Source: CAVPCY01 sp963702525 | Lineage (GTDB): Bacteria > Actinomycetota > Coriobacteriia > Anaerosomatales > PHET01 | DNA length: 64,000 nucleotides | NCBI GenBank assembly: GCA_963702525.1 | Contig: CAVPCY010000013.1 | Location: 410,209-474,208 of the forward strand | Direction of reading: 5' to 3' | Shown: piece after piece, positions 1-8,441 of the stretch | Layout: every line of letters begins with the position of its first letter | Position numbering within the stretch: the stretch's first letter is position 1 | Notes under the pieces: model-generated | Database searches by the model: none | The model's input: only the letters and a program-made list of their open reading frames with translations | Told to the model about the DNA's origin: nothing | Made by a program: the position numbers and the translations under genes

Positions 1-1016
1 ACAAGAACGGGGACGACGCAGGTGGTCGAGGCCATCGTGTCCCAGCCCTGGGCTTTGAGCCCTGAGGCATACACGCGCTGGTTCTCGTGAAGCTGGGCCA
101 CGCGCCACGGCTCGTCCTCGATGACGTCGAAAGCGGTCAACGCCGCGGCCGACTGGGCCGGCGGAAGGGCCGCCGAGAAGATGAACGGTCGTGACATGTG
201 CCTCAGGTAGTCCACCAGTTCGTGACTACCGGCCAAGTAGCCGCCTACGCTCGGAATCGACTTGGACAGGGTGCCCATCTTGAGGTCGATGGACCCGTAC
301 ATGTCGAAGTGCTCCTCGATGCCATGGCCGGTCGCCCCAAGCGAGCCCACGGAGTGCGCCTCGTCCACCATCAGCCGTGCACCGTACCTGTCGCAAAGCG
401 CCTTGGCCGAAGGCAGATCGAGAACATCGCCGTCCATCGAGAAGACCGAGTCTGCAACGACGAGGATCGTGCCGTACTCACCAACGCTCTTGGCGAGAAG
501 CTTCTCGAGATGGTCCATGTCGTTGTGGCGGTACGTGTGCCACTTCGCACCGGACAACAAGCACCCGTCGACGATGGAGGCATGGTCGAGCTTGTCCATC
601 AGGACGAGGTCGCCCGGGCCGGTCAACGCGGTGATGATCGCGATGTTGGTCACGTAGCCACTCGAGTACACGCACGCGTCAGGCCGGCGTGCGAAGGCGG
701 CGATGCGTGCCTCCAGCCGCTCGTGAAGGTCGGTCGTGCCCGTGAGGAGCCGGACCCCGCCCGCGCCCGTACCGTACTCGTCGATCGCAGCGCGAGCCGC
801 CTCGTCGATCCTGGGATGACCGATCAACCCCAGGTAGCTGTAGGAGGCAAGCTGCACCATGTCGCGCCCATCCTTCATGGTGACGCGGTGGTTGGTGCAC
901 CCGACCGTCGGCTGAAGGTAGAAGTACCGATCTGCGGACTTCAATGCCGAGCGACGCGCGATGAACTCGTCGAGCCGTGAGTCGATCCCGTCGCGAACAA
1001 CCGTAACGTCGAGCAT
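1..1016 (-). CDS. PLP-dependent 2-amino-3-ketobutyrate CoA ligase / 8-amino-7-oxononanoate synthase family enzyme, 3' end cut by window
   Basis: The frame is open from an ATG at 1016 to the left edge, about 338 codons, so the C-terminus is missing. The protein reads as an alpha-oxoamine synthase, which condenses an amino acid with an acyl-CoA using pyridoxal phosphate. Visible marks are the N-terminal YSYLGLIGHPR region, the VDEAHSVG stretch carrying the PLP-contacting Asp and His, and GTLSKS, whose Lys would form the Schiff base. These suit both BioF and Kbl; sequence alone does not settle the substrate, and no other biotin or threonine-degradation gene is nearby. A good ribosome site, AAGGGGAAT, lies just before the ATG. 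The gene has its own upstream region of about 140 bases. Confidence 0.85.
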   Translation of the reverse strand, partial: MLDVTVVRDGIDSRLDEFIARRSALKSADRYFYLQPTVGCTNHRVTMKDGRDMVQLASYSYLGLIGHPRIDEAARAAIDEYGTGAGGVRLLTGTTDLHERLEARIAAFARRPDACVYSSGYVTNIAIITALTGPGDLVLMDKLDHASIVDGCLLSGAKWHTYRHNDMDHLEKLLAKSVGEYGTILVVADSVFSMDGDVLDLPSAKALCDRYGARLMVDEAHSVGSLGATGHGIEEHFDMYGSIDLKMGTLSKSIPSVGGYLAGSHELVDYLRHMSRPFIFSAALPPAQSAAALTAFDVIEDEPWRVAQLHENQRVYASGLKAQGWDTMASTTCVVPVL

Positions 1017-1060
1017 GTAGGATTCCCCTTCGAACCGGAGCGGAGCGCACACCCGTGGTC

Positions 1061-1081
1061 TGTATACAAAGCTGTGTACAC
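1061..1081. promoter_or_regulatory. Pair of palindromic octamers upstream of the PLP enzyme, possible operator
   Basis: TGTATACA at 1061-1068 and GTGTACAC at 1074-1081 are each perfect palindromes, spaced 13 bases centre to centre. They lie 45-65 bases upstream of the minus-strand start at 1016. Their placement and form resemble operators of GntR-type regulators, but no regulator gene is adjacent. Function is inferred only. Confidence 0.3.
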
Positions 1082-1158
1082 TCTACCACGGCCGCGGGAT
1101 TCTGAATCGGCATGGGGGCATATCGTCGCCACGACCCACCGGACTCAGTGCGCGGCTG

Positions 1159-2235
1159 CTACTCGAAGAAGCCCCGCGTCCGCTCCTCCACAAGTCCCGA
1201 CTGGATGACCTGCCGGTAGGCCTCGAGCGGCACCTTCGAGTCCCATTGGTTGAGCGCCTTCGCATAGCCGAAGATCACGAGCCACAGCCCCACCACAAGC
1301 AGGGGCCACACCCACGGCGCGATTCTCTCGCGTGAGAACGCCTTCGCCTCCAGGCAGCCGTCGACCGGGCACACCTTCACGCAGTCCATACAGCCGTCAC
1401 ACTCCGGCGCCCAGACGCGTGCTGTCTTCTCGGGCTCCACGAACGCGTGGCAGACCCTGCTGCACTTGTGGCAATCGATGCACGTATCGGCATCGCGTTC
1501 GACGGCGCACGGCGAGGCGATGCCGATCGCCGAGTAGAGCCCTCCGAGCGGGCACACGTAGCGACACCACACGGGACCGAAGACGAACGACAGTCCAGCC
1601 GCAAGCCCGACGACGACCAGGTAGATGGGATCGGCCATGATGTGAATGATCTTCAGGTCCGCGATCCACATGTAGGGAAGCAGTCGGAAGGACGCGGCCT
1701 CCTGCACGGAAACCAAGACCAGCAGAACCAACACGAACGCAGCGGCGAGAAAGTACCTGAAGCCTCGGCCGAGCAGATCCAGCCACCGCCACACCCGCAC
1801 GTTCCGACCCATCACCCTGCGCCCGAGGGCAGCGCACGCCTCCCAGACGGTCCCGACAGGGCAGATCCAGCCGCACATGCCGCGCTTGAGCAGGAGCGAG
1901 ACCGCGAGCGACATCAGTATCAGCACCAGCCCCGCCGGCAGAATCGAGTCCCAGCCACCACCCCTGATCCAGGCGAAGAAGCTCGTGAAGTGGCCGATGG
2001 GCAAGATGCCTGCGACGGCCTCGGGCCGCTTCACGTACGGCCCAACCCCCCTCGCCCACCGTTCGAAGCGAAGCAACTGGACTACCGTGAAGACGAAGAA
2101 GACAAGAAACGCCGTCTTGACGACCCACCTGCTGGTCACGAACTCCAGCCACGCGGGCACACCGGCGCCCTTCGGCGACTCCGCTATCGCCGGCTGCTCG
2201 GGGGCTGAAGTGCTGACGTCATCGTCTTGGGCCAC
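1159..2235 (-). CDS. NapH-like membrane polyferredoxin, 4Fe-4S binding
   Basis: A 358-residue integral membrane iron-sulfur protein of the NapH/CcoG/NosR C-terminal type, likely carrying electrons between the quinone pool and a redox enzyme. Hydrophobic segments occur around residues 36-56, 97-115, 158-180, 198-218 and 315-335. Two short CxxxCP-like motifs typical of the family, CGWICPVGT and CRYVCPLGG, lie near membrane segments. They are followed by two ferredoxin clusters, CIDCHKCSRVC and CDGCMDCVKVCP, at about residues 255-300. The start is GTG at 2235, with GAGGAGAG upstream. It stands alone: no nitrate, nitrous oxide or cytochrome genes are adjacent, so the partner enzyme is unknown. 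It is divergent from the DJ-1/rubrerythrin pair. Confidence 0.82.
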   Translation of the reverse strand: MAQDDDVSTSAPEQPAIAESPKGAGVPAWLEFVTSRWVVKTAFLVFFVFTVVQLLRFERWARGVGPYVKRPEAVAGILPIGHFTSFFAWIRGGGWDSILPAGLVLILMSLAVSLLLKRGMCGWICPVGTVWEACAALGRRVMGRNVRVWRWLDLLGRGFRYFLAAAFVLVLLVLVSVQEAASFRLLPYMWIADLKIIHIMADPIYLVVVGLAAGLSFVFGPVWCRYVCPLGGLYSAIGIASPCAVERDADTCIDCHKCSRVCHAFVEPEKTARVWAPECDGCMDCVKVCPVDGCLEAKAFSRERIAPWVWPLLVVGLWLVIFGYAKALNQWDSKVPLEAYRQVIQSGLVEERTRGFFE

Positions 2236-2347
2236 GGGCTCTCCTCGGGGCAGCTCGGCAGTGCGCGTTTGCGACTCGGGCCATCTAGCGGCCTCAGCGA
2301 GGGTAGAATCGCAGCATGCGGACGGTCAACCCGGGAGAGGCGGGTTC

Positions 2348-2870
2348 ATGAAATCAGCACTTCTGGTCATCGCCCAAGAGGTGTTCAGGGACGAGGAGTA
2401 CGCCGAACCCAAGCGCATCCTCGAATCCCGCGGTGCCAAGGTGACGACCGCAAGCGTCGCAGCGGGCCGGTGCGTCGGGAAGCTGGGAATGCATGCGACC
2501 GCCGATATCTCAGTCGCCGAATCGGTCGGCAAGCCCTGGGATGCGGTCGCCTTCGTCGGCGGCGCAGGGGCCAGTGTGTTCTTCGACGACGCCGATGCTC
2601 ATGCACTTGCGCGCGGCGTGCTCGATAGCGGCGGCATCGTGAGTGCCATTTGCATCGCGCCCTCGGTACTCGCGCACGCCGGCCTGCTTGAGGGCATGCA
2701 GTGCTACGGCGTTCCCGTCCCAGGAAGCCGACCTGCGTGAGCATGGCGCCCGATGGACCGGTGCGTCGGTCACCGTGGACGGACCGATCATCACGGGCAA
2801 CGGTCCAGACGCCGCCCGGGAATTCGGCACCGCGCTGGCCGATCGGCTCGATCTTCCCAACGAGGAGTAG
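2348..2870 (+). CDS. DJ-1/PfpI family protein, frameshifted
   Basis: The reading frame from ATG 2348 gives a class I glutamine amidotransferase-like fold of the DJ-1/PfpI/YhbO type. It carries the nucleophile elbow AICIAP, with Cys near residue 100, and the preceding FVGGAGA turn. Just after AGLLEGMQ, around 2700-2706, the match moves to the +1 frame. It continues there as ATAFPSQEADL to DLPNEE and stops at 2870. Removing one base restores a normal protein of about 174 residues. Family members act as deglycases, chaperones or proteases. GGGAGAGG lies 9 bases before the start. It sits 8 bases ahead of the rubrerythrin gene, suggesting a two-gene stress operon. Either a sequencing insertion or a true mutation would explain the break. 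Confidence 0.78.
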
Positions 2871-2878
2871 GAGACACC

Positions 2879-3424
2879 ATGAAGATGTATCGATGCCGCA
2901 TCTGCGGCGAGACGTATCTCGGCACGTCCGCACCCGAGCGCTGCCCCTTCTGCGGCGCGCACGAGCGTTTCATGGTCCAGCCGGGCGCGTACTCGTCGGC
3001 AGAGAACCAGGTGCAGCTGACCGAGGCCGAACGGGCGGACCTTGAGCACGCCATCGAACTCGAGCATTCCAACGCACGATTCTACGCGGCGATGGCGAAG
3101 CTCGGCGGCAACGAGGGGCTCTCAAGCGCCTACAAACGGCTCTCTCGCATCGAGGCCGAGCACTGCTCGCTGTTCTGCAAGTTGGCGGACGTGGCCAAGC
3201 CCACGGATCTGGGCGATCCGTCGGGCGGTTCGGGAGACTGGTGCACAGACATCGCCGAGTCGCTCAGCCGCGAGCAGGCCGCGTCAGCGTTCTACGCCGA
3301 GGCGGCAGGGCGTGCCACGAACGGACGCGTGGCCGAGGTGCTCGCGGCGGTGAGCGCCATAGAGCGCGACCATATCGAATTCGACGCAGTTGCCGCCGAG
3401 CACGCGGGGTGCGAACCGGGCTAG
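2879..3424 (+). CDS. Reverse rubrerythrin (N-terminal rubredoxin-like, C-terminal ferritin-like)
   Basis: This 181-residue protein starts with a rubredoxin-like iron site, CRIC and CPFC about 13 residues apart, followed by a four-helix ferritin-like domain. Candidate di-iron ligands are ELEH near residue 62, EAEH near 95, SREQ near 130 and ERDH near 165. The rubredoxin-first order is the reverse of classical rubrerythrin. Such proteins reduce hydrogen peroxide in anaerobes using NAD(P)H-derived electrons. AGGAGA precedes the ATG, and the gene follows the DJ-1 gene closely. Family assignment is firm; the exact substrate is inferred. Confidence 0.85.
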   Translation: MKMYRCRICGETYLGTSAPERCPFCGAHERFMVQPGAYSSAENQVQLTEAERADLEHAIELEHSNARFYAAMAKLGGNEGLSSAYKRLSRIEAEHCSLFCKLADVAKPTDLGDPSGGSGDWCTDIAESLSREQAASAFYAEAAGRATNGRVAEVLAAVSAIERDHIEFDAVAAEHAGCEPG

Positions 3425-3462
3425 CGAGCTTCCGATCCGACAGCGAGCCCCGAACGCACGGT

Positions 3463-4557
3463 CTAGCGTCCGCTGACCTTGTCGAACAGTCCCTCGTAAC
3501 TCGGCACGAGCACGTCGAATGTGTAGGGCTCCGCGAGCGACCGGGCCTCCCCCGCCTCGGGCCTGTGCGTCACATGCGCCCTGAGGCGTGCCACGAGCTC
3601 GTCTCGGCCCTCGTAGCGGTATTGCGCGGCATAGACCTCAGGATAGGCCAGGCGATCGGGTACGACCGGCGTCGCGCCCGCGTAGCACGCCTCGACGATC
3701 GCGAGCCCGAAGAACTCGTTGATCGCCGTCGAGACCGCCACGTCCGCGCTCGCGAGCAGCGCAGCGTACTCGGCCCGGTCCTTCGGCTCGTCGCAGTGCA
3801 CGAGACGGGAGCCGAGGGTCTCGGCGGCTTCGCGCATCAGCCCCTCGGTCTCGCGAAAGCTCTGACCCGCCACGGCCACCTCGAAGTCGAGCCCCTCCTC
3901 GGCCAACTGACCGACCGCCCAGAAGAACTCCTCGGGGTTCTTGTCGTGCTCCCACCGGTGCGGCCACACGATGCGGCACCGCGGAGCCCTGGTGGTTACG
4001 GCATCATCGAATGGGGTCGGATCGAATGGGGGCGGCAGCACCACCGATTTCCGCCCGATCGTCTCCGCAAGCCCCTTGGGGTGGTTATCGGGGAACTCGC
4101 GGATGAAGCCGGGAATCTCGCCCACGAAGCGATCGAGGTTCCACTGCGTGTTGAAGACGCAGCACTCGGCCGAGAGCGCCGACGTGATATTCGTGAGCGG
4201 GAACTGGAGGTCCCATTCGGCGGTGTGCCGGTTCGGATACACGAGCTGGTTCTCGTGGAAGTAGACGATCGCGGGCACCGCCGCGACGGGGGCTCCCACG
4301 AGGCCGCGGAACTCCGCAAGATTCAGGAACGTGGACGCGAACACCAGGTCGAACGGTTCGTTAGATCCCGCCCGCGCCAGTGCCCGGACATCGGCGGCCA
4401 TGGTGATCGCGGCACCGCGCATGCGCCACTTCCACTTGCGCGCCGGAAGCGTGAGCACCGTCCACTCGGCGTCGACGTGCTCCACGAGACCATCGAGCAC
4501 GGCGCGATGGCTGCCGCCGTAGTAAGGCTCGAGCGCCAGGATCCTCAAGGGGCACAT
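3463..4557 (-). CDS. tRNA-queuosine alpha-mannosyltransferase homologue (DUF3524 + GT4), QTMAN/GTDC1-like
   Basis: A 364-residue GT-B fold protein. The N-terminal DUF3524 domain (about residues 3-170) closely follows the human GTDC1 pattern: YYGGSH, TLPARKWKWR, FHENQLVYP and the FN...N block. The C-terminal half is a group 4 glycosyltransferase, with WPHRWEHDKNPEEFF and NEFFGLAIVEA as the donor-binding E-x7-E-like region. GTDC1 adds mannose to queuosine at position 34 of tRNA-Asp in vertebrates; bacterial homologues are much less studied. The start is ATG 4557, 4 bases after the thiI stop, so it is probably translated with thiI. No queuosine synthesis or tgt gene is in the window. Pairing with thiI, another tRNA modifier, supports an RNA role. 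Confidence 0.78.
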   Translation of the reverse strand: MCPLRILALEPYYGGSHRAVLDGLVEHVDAEWTVLTLPARKWKWRMRGAAITMAADVRALARAGSNEPFDLVFASTFLNLAEFRGLVGAPVAAVPAIVYFHENQLVYPNRHTAEWDLQFPLTNITSALSAECCVFNTQWNLDRFVGEIPGFIREFPDNHPKGLAETIGRKSVVLPPPFDPTPFDDAVTTRAPRCRIVWPHRWEHDKNPEEFFWAVGQLAEEGLDFEVAVAGQSFRETEGLMREAAETLGSRLVHCDEPKDRAEYAALLASADVAVSTAINEFFGLAIVEACYAGATPVVPDRLAYPEVYAAQYRYEGRDELVARLRAHVTHRPEAGEARSLAEPYTFDVLVPSYEGLFDKVSGR

Positions 4558-4561
4558 CAGA

Positions 4562-5827
4562 CTAGGAGCCCAGCCGCGCCGAGCGCGCTGCCAGGACCTT
4601 CGCCGCGCTCCACCCCGGCTCGCCTGCGGGGGTGGGCCAGCGCTTCGGCGGCCGGTACGCAGGACAGCGGTAGTCAAGCCACTCCAGCACCTCGAGCGCG
4701 TCGGCGACCATACGGTCGTGATCCAGAGCAGCCCACGCCTCGAGCACGGCGGGCATCTTGGCGTGCGTCTCGGGCGTGCGCGGCATGAACAGCGTGCAGC
4801 AGTCCTCGGCATCGCGGATGGACAGTTCGTAGGTGCCGATGCGCCGGGCCTCAGCCATGATCTCGAGCTTGTCAGAGCCGATCAGGGGCCTTAGGACCGG
4901 CAACGTGGCGATCTCGTCGACGGCGGCGATGTTCTCGAGTGTCTGGCTCGCGACCTGGCCGAGCGACTCACCGGTGACGAGCGCCTTGCCGCGCTCCACG
5001 GCGGCGATCTGCTCCGCGACTGCGAACATCAGCCGCCGATAGAGGATCACACGCAGATCCGGCGGGCACGAGAGCGCGATCTCCTTCTGCAGATCGCCGA
5101 AGGGCACGACGTAGATGCGGCCGAGCCCGCCGGTGCGCGCCAGCTCGGTGCCTATCTCGGCGACGAGCCGCTCGCCGGCGTCGCCGACCTGCGGCCGTCC
5201 GGAGAAGTGCAGGCCCACTATTACGGCGCCACGCCGCATCATGCGCCACGTGGCCACAGGAGAGTCGATCCCGCTCGAGAGCAGCGAGATGACCGCTGAC
5301 GCGCTGCCCACGGGCAGTCCACCCGCGCCGCGGATGCGCTTCGAGAACACGTAGGCATCACCCTGGGTCACGGTCACCCCGATGGTGACGTCAGGGCTGC
5401 CAAGGTCGACCTTGGCGCCGGTGTGCGAGACCAAGTAGGCGCCGACGCGCTGGTTGATCTCCATGCTCGTCTCGGGATAGGTCGTATTGGACCGCTTCGC
5501 GTCGACCTTGAACGTCCCGCAGCCGTCAGCCTCGGCCATGGCGGCCAAGGCGGCTGCTGAGATCTCGTCGGGGTCTTGCGGCGCCAGAAACGCCAGCGCG
5601 ACCGTCCCAACCCCGGGAACAGCCGCGAGGCGCTCCGCGACGCTGTCGAGCGCAGCAGGATCCCGCACACCCACGACGAGCCGAGACGCGGTGCGCCGTG
5701 CCGGTTTGACGGGAAGGCCAGCGAGCGCCGCATCCAGGTTGTCCTGGAGCCGGCGCTCGAATGTGCTGCGGTTACGGCCCTTGAGGCCGATCTCGTGGTA
5801 GGCGACCAGACACACGCGCTCGAACAT
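4562..5827 (-). CDS. thiI: tRNA 4-thiouridine synthase / thiamine sulfur transferase ThiI
   Basis: The 421-residue product has a ferredoxin-like and THUMP region over about residues 1-165, then a PP-loop ATP pyrophosphatase domain with the motif LSSGIDSPVA near residue 187. ThiI activates U8 of tRNA and supplies sulfur for the thiazole of thiamine. There is no C-terminal rhodanese domain, unlike the long E. coli form, so sulfur probably comes from a cysteine desulfurase by another route. A CC pair in DAEDCCTLF lies near residue 345. It begins 14 bases after the rpoZ stop and runs into the mannosyltransferase gene, fitting a shared transcript. Confidence 0.93.
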   Translation of the reverse strand: MFERVCLVAYHEIGLKGRNRSTFERRLQDNLDAALAGLPVKPARRTASRLVVGVRDPAALDSVAERLAAVPGVGTVALAFLAPQDPDEISAAALAAMAEADGCGTFKVDAKRSNTTYPETSMEINQRVGAYLVSHTGAKVDLGSPDVTIGVTVTQGDAYVFSKRIRGAGGLPVGSASAVISLLSSGIDSPVATWRMMRRGAVIVGLHFSGRPQVGDAGERLVAEIGTELARTGGLGRIYVVPFGDLQKEIALSCPPDLRVILYRRLMFAVAEQIAAVERGKALVTGESLGQVASQTLENIAAVDEIATLPVLRPLIGSDKLEIMAEARRIGTYELSIRDAEDCCTLFMPRTPETHAKMPAVLEAWAALDHDRMVADALEVLEWLDYRCPAYRPPKRWPTPAGEPGWSAAKVLAARSARLGS

Positions 5828-5841
5828 GGCGCCGCCTGTCG

Positions 5842-6093
5842 CTACTTGTAGCCGTCCTTGGTCCGCTCGTAGGAGACGTCGCCGCCGGCGACCTCCTCCA
5901 TGGCCAAGGAAAGCGGTTTCGTGCTTGTCAGCTTGGCGATCTCACTCGTCGGCATGGTGAGCAGCGCCTGATCCCGGACACCGTGGATCATGTCGTTGAT
6001 CTGGCGGGCCCGCTTCGAGGCCAGAATGCACAACGTGTACTTCGAATCGACCTTGGTCAGAAGCTCATCGATCTCGGGTCTGATAACCGACAT
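5842..6093 (-). CDS. rpoZ: DNA-directed RNA polymerase omega subunit
   Basis: An 83-residue omega subunit with the family core DELLTKVDSKYTL and ILASKRARQIND, which supports assembly of RNA polymerase. I place the start at ATG 6093 because GAGGAG lies 11 bases upstream; a longer frame to 6120 has no such site. The gene overlaps the 3' end of gmk by 29 bases, so the two are probably translationally coupled. The gmk-rpoZ pair is a widely conserved order. Confidence 0.92.
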   Translation of the reverse strand: MSVIRPEIDELLTKVDSKYTLCILASKRARQINDMIHGVRDQALLTMPTSEIAKLTSTKPLSLAMEEVAGGDVSYERTKDGYK

Positions 6094-6703
6094 CAGTCTT
6101 CGACTCCTCGCGGTTGGCATACGTGTCTATGATTCCTACGAGCTCTTCGGTGGCTCGCGAAACGTCGTCGTTTATTACCACATGGTCGTACGTGCCCACA
6201 AGTTCGAGCTCCCTCTCGGCTGTCTGCATCCGGACCGCGACTTGCTCTTCGGTCTCGCTGCCGCGTCCCGCCAAACGGCGCTTGAGCTCGTCGATGGACG
6301 GTGCGCAGATGAACAGCAGGACGCTCGTCGGCATGATGTCGCGGATCTGAAAAGCCCCTTGGGGATCGATCTCGAGTATCACCTGCTTACCTTGGGCGAT
6401 CTTGGCCTCCACGCCGGCTCTTGGCGTGCCATAGCGACCGCCGTGGACCTGGGCCCATTCGAGCAGCCCGCCGGTTTCCACGAGCCGGTCGAACTCCTCA
6501 TCCGAGATGAACGTGTAGTGCACGCCGTCGATCTCACCCGGACGAGGCGTTCTGGTCGTGACCGAGACAGAAACCCAGACATCAGGAACCCGGTGAAGCA
6601 ACTCCCTCACCAAGGTCCCCTTTCCGGCGCCCGAAGGCCCGGAGACTATGAACAGATTGCCGGTGCGCGGAGACGCCGGTCCTGCGCCTTGAGACGAGCG
6701 CAC
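6065..6703 (-). CDS. gmk: Guanylate kinase
   Basis: This 212-residue enzyme phosphorylates GMP to GDP with ATP. The P-loop GPSGAGKGT lies near residue 21, followed by the GMP-binding SVTTRTPRPGE and the YGT segment. About 14 extra N-terminal residues precede the usual start, which is common. Translation begins at GTG 6703, immediately after the mihF TAG, with no gap. It is downstream of mihF and overlaps rpoZ, as in many Actinomycetota. Confidence 0.94.
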   Translation of the reverse strand: MRSSQGAGPASPRTGNLFIVSGPSGAGKGTLVRELLHRVPDVWVSVSVTTRTPRPGEIDGVHYTFISDEEFDRLVETGGLLEWAQVHGGRYGTPRAGVEAKIAQGKQVILEIDPQGAFQIRDIMPTSVLLFICAPSIDELKRRLAGRGSETEEQVAVRMQTAERELELVGTYDHVVINDDVSRATEELVGIIDTYANREESKTDVGYQTRDR

Positions 6704-7012
6704 CTAGCCGAGGCGCTCCATGAGCGCCGCACGCTGGCGGGCGCCAAGGCCCTGCACGCGACGGCTCTCGGAGATCTCAAGCTCGTCCATGAGCTTGGCG
6801 GCCTTCGCCTTGCCGTACCCAGGAAGCGACTCGAGAAGGGTCGACACCTTCATGCGCGCAACGATAGGGTCGTCCGCCTTCTTCATGACCTCGGCGAAGC
6901 TCATGTCGCCGGCCTTGATCTTGGCCCGTAGCTCGGCCCGCTTCTGGCGAGCCTCGGCCGCCTTGGCGAGTGCCCGCGCACGATCCTCTGGCGACAGGTT
7001 CGGAAGTGCCAT
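6704..7012 (-). CDS. mihF: Actinobacterial integration host factor mIHF
   Basis: A 102-residue nucleoid protein. The N-terminal basic coiled helix, with the repeated alanine/lysine/arginine pattern of EDRARALAKAAEARQKRAE, is followed by a helix-two-turn-helix region, TLLESLPGYGKAKAAKLM. It ends in the conserved ESRRVQGLGARQR. In mycobacteria and streptomycetes mIHF binds and shapes DNA and is needed for phage integration and chromosome compaction. Finding it directly ahead of gmk and rpoZ is the standard actinobacterial arrangement and is a strong clue to the phylum. Confidence 0.93.
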   Translation of the reverse strand: MALPNLSPEDRARALAKAAEARQKRAELRAKIKAGDMSFAEVMKKADDPIVARMKVSTLLESLPGYGKAKAAKLMDELEISESRRVQGLGARQRAALMERLG

Positions 7013-7093
7013 GGTTCCTCCTCGTTCTCCCTCGCGATTGCGTGTGAGATCGCCGCCCCCTCCGGGCGACGGTGCCCTCAGCAGAACGTCCCT

Positions 7094-7121
7094 ATCCTAC
7101 CCGTGACCTGCGGAAATGCAA
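7094..7121 (-). promoter_or_regulatory. Candidate promoter for mihF-gmk-rpoZ
   Basis: On the minus strand TTGCAT (7116-7121) and TAGGAT (7094-7099) are separated by 16 bases, in the 116-base gap between pyrE and mihF. The match to the housekeeping consensus is partial. It would let the mihF group be transcribed apart from the pyrimidine genes. Confidence 0.35.
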
Positions 7122-7128
7122 ACACCTT

Positions 7129-7716
7129 TCACGCGAGTCGCCGAGAACCCGGCGAATACACGGGCACCTTCGCCTCACATAGGAGACACGATTCGGCGTC
7201 CCAAGACTCAACCTCAAGTCGAAGTAGAGGTAAGAACTGCTCGGTGAACGCACGGTCCGCTCCACGAGCGATGATCGACACGACGGCGGAGACCTCTCCT
7301 CCCTGATCACGGACGAGGCCGACAAGTTCAGCGACGCTCCCACCAGTTGTGACCACGTCTTCCACCACCAGCACCTTCGAGCCTGGCGGCACCTCGAACG
7401 ACCGGCGCAGCACCATGGCCCCGTTCTCGCGCTCGCTGAAGATGAACTTGACCCCCAAGGCCTGCGCAACCGCGAAGCCGATGATGATGCCGCCGACCGC
7501 AGGAGCAGCGACAAGGTCGATGTCGAGACCCTCCGGAAGTCTCGAGACAGCCGTCTCGGCAAGCGCGGTGGTGAGTTGGGGGTCCTCCAGAATGCGTGCA
7601 CACTGCACGTATCTGTCACTGTGGCGGCCGCTGGTGAGGACGAAGTGGCCTTCCAGAACCGCGCCAGCGTCTCGGAGCGCTTCGTTCATCTGGGCATCGG
7701 TCATAGGCTCGCTCAC
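7129..7716 (-). CDS. pyrE: Orotate phosphoribosyltransferase
   Basis: A 195-residue type I phosphoribosyltransferase that joins orotate to PRPP, giving orotidine 5'-phosphate. The PRPP loop KVLVVEDVVTTGGS lies near residue 117, and FVLTSGRHSDRYVQ forms the N-terminal substrate region. The GTG at 7716 overlaps the pyrF stop as GTGA; an ATG at 7704 is an alternative start. It is the last gene of the pyrimidine block proper, with a 116-base gap before mihF. Confidence 0.94.
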   Translation of the reverse strand: MSEPMTDAQMNEALRDAGAVLEGHFVLTSGRHSDRYVQCARILEDPQLTTALAETAVSRLPEGLDIDLVAAPAVGGIIIGFAVAQALGVKFIFSERENGAMVLRRSFEVPPGSKVLVVEDVVTTGGSVAELVGLVRDQGGEVSAVVSIIARGADRAFTEQFLPLLRLEVESWDAESCLLCEAKVPVYSPGSRRLA

Positions 7717-8441
7717 ACGCCATCTCCTTCGATCTCGGCGACTATTCGCTCGAATGCGTCTAACGGATCCGGGGCGGCGGTGATCGGTCGGCCCACCACG
7801 AGATGGCTCGCGCCCAAGCGAAGAGCGGCACTCGGCGTGGATACTCTGGCCTGATCATCCGAGTCAGCCCAACCGGGGCGCACCCCGGGCGTCACCACGA
7901 GCGCGTCATCCCCCAGCACCGCGCGCATGGCGGTGGCCTCTTGCGGCGAGCAGACGACTCCGTCGGCGCGACCCGCTGCGACGCCCGCGAGGAGCGCAAC
8001 CTGGTCGGCGGCGTCTCGTCCGATTCCCACAGCAGCCAGCGTGGCGTCATCCATGCTGGTGAGCACGGTCACCGCAAGAACGGCCGGTGGCTCGCAACCG
8101 GCGGCCTGCGCTCCGTCTGAAACACCCCGAACAGCAGCATCGATCATCGCCGAGCCCCCTGATGCGTGGACGGTGAGCATACCGACCCCGAGCGACCCCA
8201 CGCTTCTCGCCGCACCAAAGACCTGGTGAGGGATATCGTGCAGCTTCAGGTCGAGGAACACGTCGAAGCCCATCGCGCGAAGCTGCTCGACCACGCGCGG
8301 GCCGGTCCTGTAGAACAGCGTCATTCCCACCTTCACCCACCGAGCATGTCCGGCGAGCTTGCTTGCGAGCTCTAGTGACGGCTCAGGTTCGAGGTCCAGC
8401 GCAACGATGATGCGGTCACGCGCAGCGACTGGCTGGATCAT
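7713..8441 (-). CDS. pyrF: Orotidine 5'-phosphate decarboxylase
   Basis: The 242-residue TIM-barrel enzyme forms UMP from OMP. The catalytic DxKxxD motif is seen as FLDLKLHDIP near residue 61, with IVALD at the N-terminus and VVGRPI near the C-terminus for phosphate binding. The ATG at 8441 overlaps the pyrD stop (ATGA), and its own stop overlaps pyrE (GTGA), so the three are tightly coupled. Confidence 0.95.
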   Translation of the reverse strand: MIQPVAARDRIIVALDLEPEPSLELASKLAGHARWVKVGMTLFYRTGPRVVEQLRAMGFDVFLDLKLHDIPHQVFGAARSVGSLGVGMLTVHASGGSAMIDAAVRGVSDGAQAAGCEPPAVLAVTVLTSMDDATLAAVGIGRDAADQVALLAGVAAGRADGVVCSPQEATAMRAVLGDDALVVTPGVRPGWADSDDQARVSTPSAALRLGASHLVVGRPITAAPDPLDAFERIVAEIEGDGV

